Positions 15,122-16,866 of a DNA stretch of 16,866 bases are shown here, piece by piece. The translations under genes were made by a program, and so were the position numbers. Each line of letters opens with the position of its first letter. The first letter of the stretch is position 1. Below the pieces are notes generated by a model that was given only the letters and a program-made list of their open reading frames with translations, had not been told where the DNA came from and searched no databases. The DNA comes from Bacteroidales bacterium (GTDB taxonomy: Bacteria > Bacteroidota > Bacteroidia > Bacteroidales > WCHB1-69): contig JALNYF010000049.1 of assembly GCA_023229985.1 (NCBI GenBank), forward strand, positions 1 through 16,866. Direction: 5' to 3'.

Positions 15122-15138
15122 TATTTTTGCTATTTTTG
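15122..15138 (+). promoter_or_regulatory. Two tandem -7 promoter elements for the DUF4878-like lipoprotein
   Basis: TATTTTTG occurs at 15122-15129 and again at 15131-15138, both exact TAnnTTTG matches, about 45-60 bp before the ATG at 15183. A TTTG at 15113-15116 is too close to serve as a standard -33 box. The position supports starting the gene at 15183 and not at the upstream in-frame ATG at 15096, which precedes these elements. Confidence 0.45.
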
Positions 15139-15182
15139 CAGCCTTAATTAATCATCACATTATTAATCAAAATTTTATTTCT

Positions 15183-15560
15183 ATGAAAAAATTAAGTTTA
15201 TTATTAGTAGCGGTTGTAGCGGTTGTATTTATGGGTTGTTCTTCCCAAAGCAGTCCAGAAAAAGTTGTTTCCGGGCAATACGAAGCCTTGATGAGTGGGG
15301 ATTTTGAAAAATCATTCAGCTTTATGAAAGACGCTGCTACCACGGACGAAGCAACAAAGAAATTTTATATTGAAACCATGAAAACAATCATGGCTGATTA
15401 TGAAATAGCGAATTTTGAAGTTACCAATGTTGAAGAAAATGGAGATAAAGCTACTGTTTCTGTTCAATTCGATCTTAAAGACAAAAAAAGTAACGAATCT
15501 GAAAAACAAACAGAAGAACATACAGTCGTAAAAATCGACGGAAAATGGTATTTGGAATAA
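15183..15560 (+). CDS. DUF4878-like small lipoprotein
   Basis: The protein is 125 residues from the ATG at 15183. The signal peptide MKKLSLLLVAVVAVVFMGC has a clear lipobox with C19. The mature part has the fold pattern of DUF4878 and SnoaL/NTF2-like lipoproteins: SPEKVVSGQYEALMSGDFEKSFSFM as the helical start, then a long helix, then strands EIANFEVTNVEENGDKATVSV and a final VVKIDGKWYLE. The ending KxDGKWYL is characteristic. An in-frame ATG at 15096 would add 29 residues (MDKKKFCLVIFAIFAALINH and on), burying the lipobox in an atypical double-hydrophobic leader; the promoter boxes also fall in that stretch, so I reject it. The gene is monocistronic and ends at a strong terminator. DUF4878 has no known reaction; the protein is likely attached to the inner leaflet of the outer membrane. 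Confidence 0.83.
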   Translation: MKKLSLLLVAVVAVVFMGCSSQSSPEKVVSGQYEALMSGDFEKSFSFMKDAATTDEATKKFYIETMKTIMADYEIANFEVTNVEENGDKATVSVQFDLKDKKSNESEKQTEEHTVVKIDGKWYLE

Positions 15561-15583
15561 AATTATATCATTCTTTATCTTAG

Positions 15584-15613
15584 AAAAAAAGCTGCCTTTG
15601 GGCAGCTTTTTTT
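15584..15613. terminator. Strong bidirectional intrinsic terminator
   Basis: Seven A, GCTGCC, a TTTG loop, GGCAGC and seven T form a perfect 13-bp stem with a 4-nt loop, 23 bp after the lipoprotein stop. The A- and T-tracts let it work on both strands, so it should also stop transcription arriving from the convergent surface-protein gene that ends at 15723. Confidence 0.93.
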
Positions 15614-15626
15614 ATTCTAAAAAACT

Positions 15627-15695
15627 ATTCAAGAAGTTGCTGTCCGGTAAATATTGATTGATACTATTATTAACCGGACATTAATCATTCAAGAA
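15627..15695. repeat. Inverted repeat framed by a 9-bp direct repeat
   Basis: TGTCCGGT (15641-15648) and ACCGGACA (15673-15680) form an 8-bp perfect inverted repeat around a 24-nt AT-rich centre. The 9-mer ATTCAAGAA flanks the structure at 15627-15635 and 15687-15695, a 60-bp period. It lies between two convergent gene ends. There is no T-run after the stem on either strand, so it is not a standard terminator. It could be a remnant of a small insertion, a recombination or protein-binding site, or an mRNA 3' structure. Confidence 0.55.
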
Positions 15696-15722
15696 ATAAT
15701 ATCAAATGAAAACGGGCGCATA

Positions 15723-16866
15723 TTAATGCTTGATAATCAATTTCTTGACGAGTTTTTCATCACAGATGGTTTTAATTTCCACAAAATAGATTCCGGTTTC
15801 AAGGGAATGTACGGGAAATGTAAAATGATTCATTCCTTGAACTTGATAATGGCAGACAGTCTGTCCGATACAATTGATAACCCTGATTTGCGCTATGTTG
15901 CCGCCTTCCACGGTAACGGTTTCATCGGCAGGATTTGGATACATATTTATATATATAGAGGGGATATTCTGCATTCCCACGGTCGATTGAACGGTCAAAA
16001 TCAACGTAATCATACTGTCACAGCTGTTAGGAAGATTGATTTGTCGATCAAATTGAAACGTACCTAACTGTTGCGTTTCATTGATCGGAATATTAAAACC
16101 GTTTTCGTTATATGCGGTTCCGCGCGGAACGGTATCATAAATAACGTAGTTCTCGACGCATTTTCTGCCATGAACCGAAATGTTATCGAAGCGCACATTT
16201 CCTTGAGCTGAGCTGGCACCATCAACACGGATTCTGAAATAGACCATATCTTGTTGCTCAATTTCATCAATCAACTGTATATCAATTGTTTGCAAAGCAA
16301 AATCTCCATATAGGACCAATTCGTCCATATTCACCGCCTCATCAGAAACAGGAGTATAGTTTTGTCCATCGAGGCTCCATTCGTAAAAAAAGCGGTTAAA
16401 TCCTGTTGATGTAATCCTGCACGCATAAGTGAGCAGAATATCAAGGTAATAACGGGTAGGGAATTTTAAAACAAATGATTTTCCGTTGGCAGAATAATTT
16501 TGGATACTGAAAGACTCACCGGCATAAGCAATAGTGCGCGGGTCACCGATGGCAGTACCGGGAAAATTCTCTATTTCAGAATCACTGATGATGTCCGCTC
16601 CATATTGCCCTCCGAAATACAATTCAGATTCATTCTGAAACATACCAAACAAACAAGGAATCATTTTCGAATCATACATTTCACTGGTTGAAATGGAATC
16701 AAAAGTCCAACCACTTATCACTGTATGATAATCAGAATAACCATAATCGAAAACAATAGCGGTATCGGCAATAAAATAGCCGCTTTCGGCTTGTAGATTG
16801 TGAATTACGCAGTAATAAGAGAGTCCTAAAATAATCGGATTGTCCAAGGACAGGGTAACTTGATAA
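15723..16866 (-). CDS. T9SS-secreted surface protein (5' partial)
   Basis: The frame stays open to the right edge of the window, so the N-terminus is missing; about 380 residues are visible. The TTG at 16847 is only an internal leucine codon. The visible part holds a beta-sandwich-like region with GDPRTIAYAGESFSIQNYSA, SFVLKFPTRYYLDILLTYAC, YEWSLDGQNYTPV, VYFRIRVDGASSAQGNVRFD, a style common in Bacteroidota surface proteins. A short module ends in LPNSCDSMITLILTV, echoing the CDSxxTLxLTV repeats seen in gliding and T9SS cargo proteins. The last ~80 residues, with INMYPNPADETVTVEGG, IRVINCIGQTVCHYQV and LETGIYFVEIKT, form a type A sorting domain. No catalytic motif is visible. The protein should be delivered to the cell surface by T9SS; its binding target is unknown. 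Confidence 0.85.
   Translation of the reverse strand, partial: YQVTLSLDNPIILGLSYYCVIHNLQAESGYFIADTAIVFDYGYSDYHTVISGWTFDSISTSEMYDSKMIPCLFGMFQNESELYFGGQYGADIISDSEIENFPGTAIGDPRTIAYAGESFSIQNYSANGKSFVLKFPTRYYLDILLTYACRITSTGFNRFFYEWSLDGQNYTPVSDEAVNMDELVLYGDFALQTIDIQLIDEIEQQDMVYFRIRVDGASSAQGNVRFDNISVHGRKCVENYVIYDTVPRGTAYNENGFNIPINETQQLGTFQFDRQINLPNSCDSMITLILTVQSTVGMQNIPSIYINMYPNPADETVTVEGGNIAQIRVINCIGQTVCHYQVQGMNHFTFPVHSLETGIYFVEIKTICDEKLVKKLIIKH

Noticed and set aside
15096..15182. Longer N-terminus for the DUF4878-like lipoprotein from ATG 15096
   Set aside because: It would bury a textbook lipobox behind a second hydrophobic leader and would place the tandem TAnnTTTG elements inside the coding region.

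Overview
The window is AT-rich and looks like a chromosomal segment from a Bacteroidota member, most likely an uncultured Bacteroidales-type organism. Three lines of evidence support this. Three proteins end in type IX secretion (T9SS, Por-family) C-terminal sorting domains. Several promoters show the TAnnTTTG -7 element typical of this phylum. The start sites lack obvious Shine-Dalgarno sequences. No rRNA, tRNA, CRISPR array, insertion sequence or phage gene is visible.

Layout. At the left edge, the 3' part of a large surface protein with InlB-like repeats and a T9SS tail runs rightward (2-1339). It converges on a leftward pair, ligA (NAD-dependent DNA ligase) and a FlaA1/WbpM/CapD-type nucleotide-sugar dehydratase, separated by 2 bp (1382-5304). 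From 13531 down to 5465 lies a nine-gene leftward operon with almost no spacing. In transcription order it encodes: a small T9SS-tailed protein; a Cthe_2159/DUF4353 beta-helix carbohydrate-binding protein; a lipoprotein with two carboxypeptidase-regulatory-like beta-sandwich domains; a small exported YD/MORN-like protein; a VTC-type polyphosphate polymerase domain protein; a DUF4956 membrane protein; a DUF2490 outer-membrane protein; a LytS-like sensor histidine kinase; and a LytTR response regulator. Further right are a leftward DUF362 ferredoxin-like lipoprotein, a divergent DUF4878-like lipoprotein ending in a strong bidirectional terminator, and a 5'-truncated leftward T9SS surface protein at the right edge.

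How the genes may work together. The candidate system is the nine-gene operon. The VTC protein has the basic and acidic tunnel residues of a polyphosphate polymerase but no membrane segment. The overlapping DUF4956 gene supplies about five membrane helices and could anchor the enzyme or carry the product through the membrane. The upstream genes encode exported or surface proteins that could hold, bind or organise a polyanionic surface polymer. The two-component pair at the end of the operon is a natural regulator. Just upstream of the predicted operon promoter is a perfect 10-bp direct repeat with an 11-bp spacer (21-bp period), the geometry that LytTR regulators bind. This suggests autoregulation of the whole unit. 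Polymer identity, membrane transfer and signal are inference; gene order, overlaps, motifs and the repeat are read directly from the sequence.
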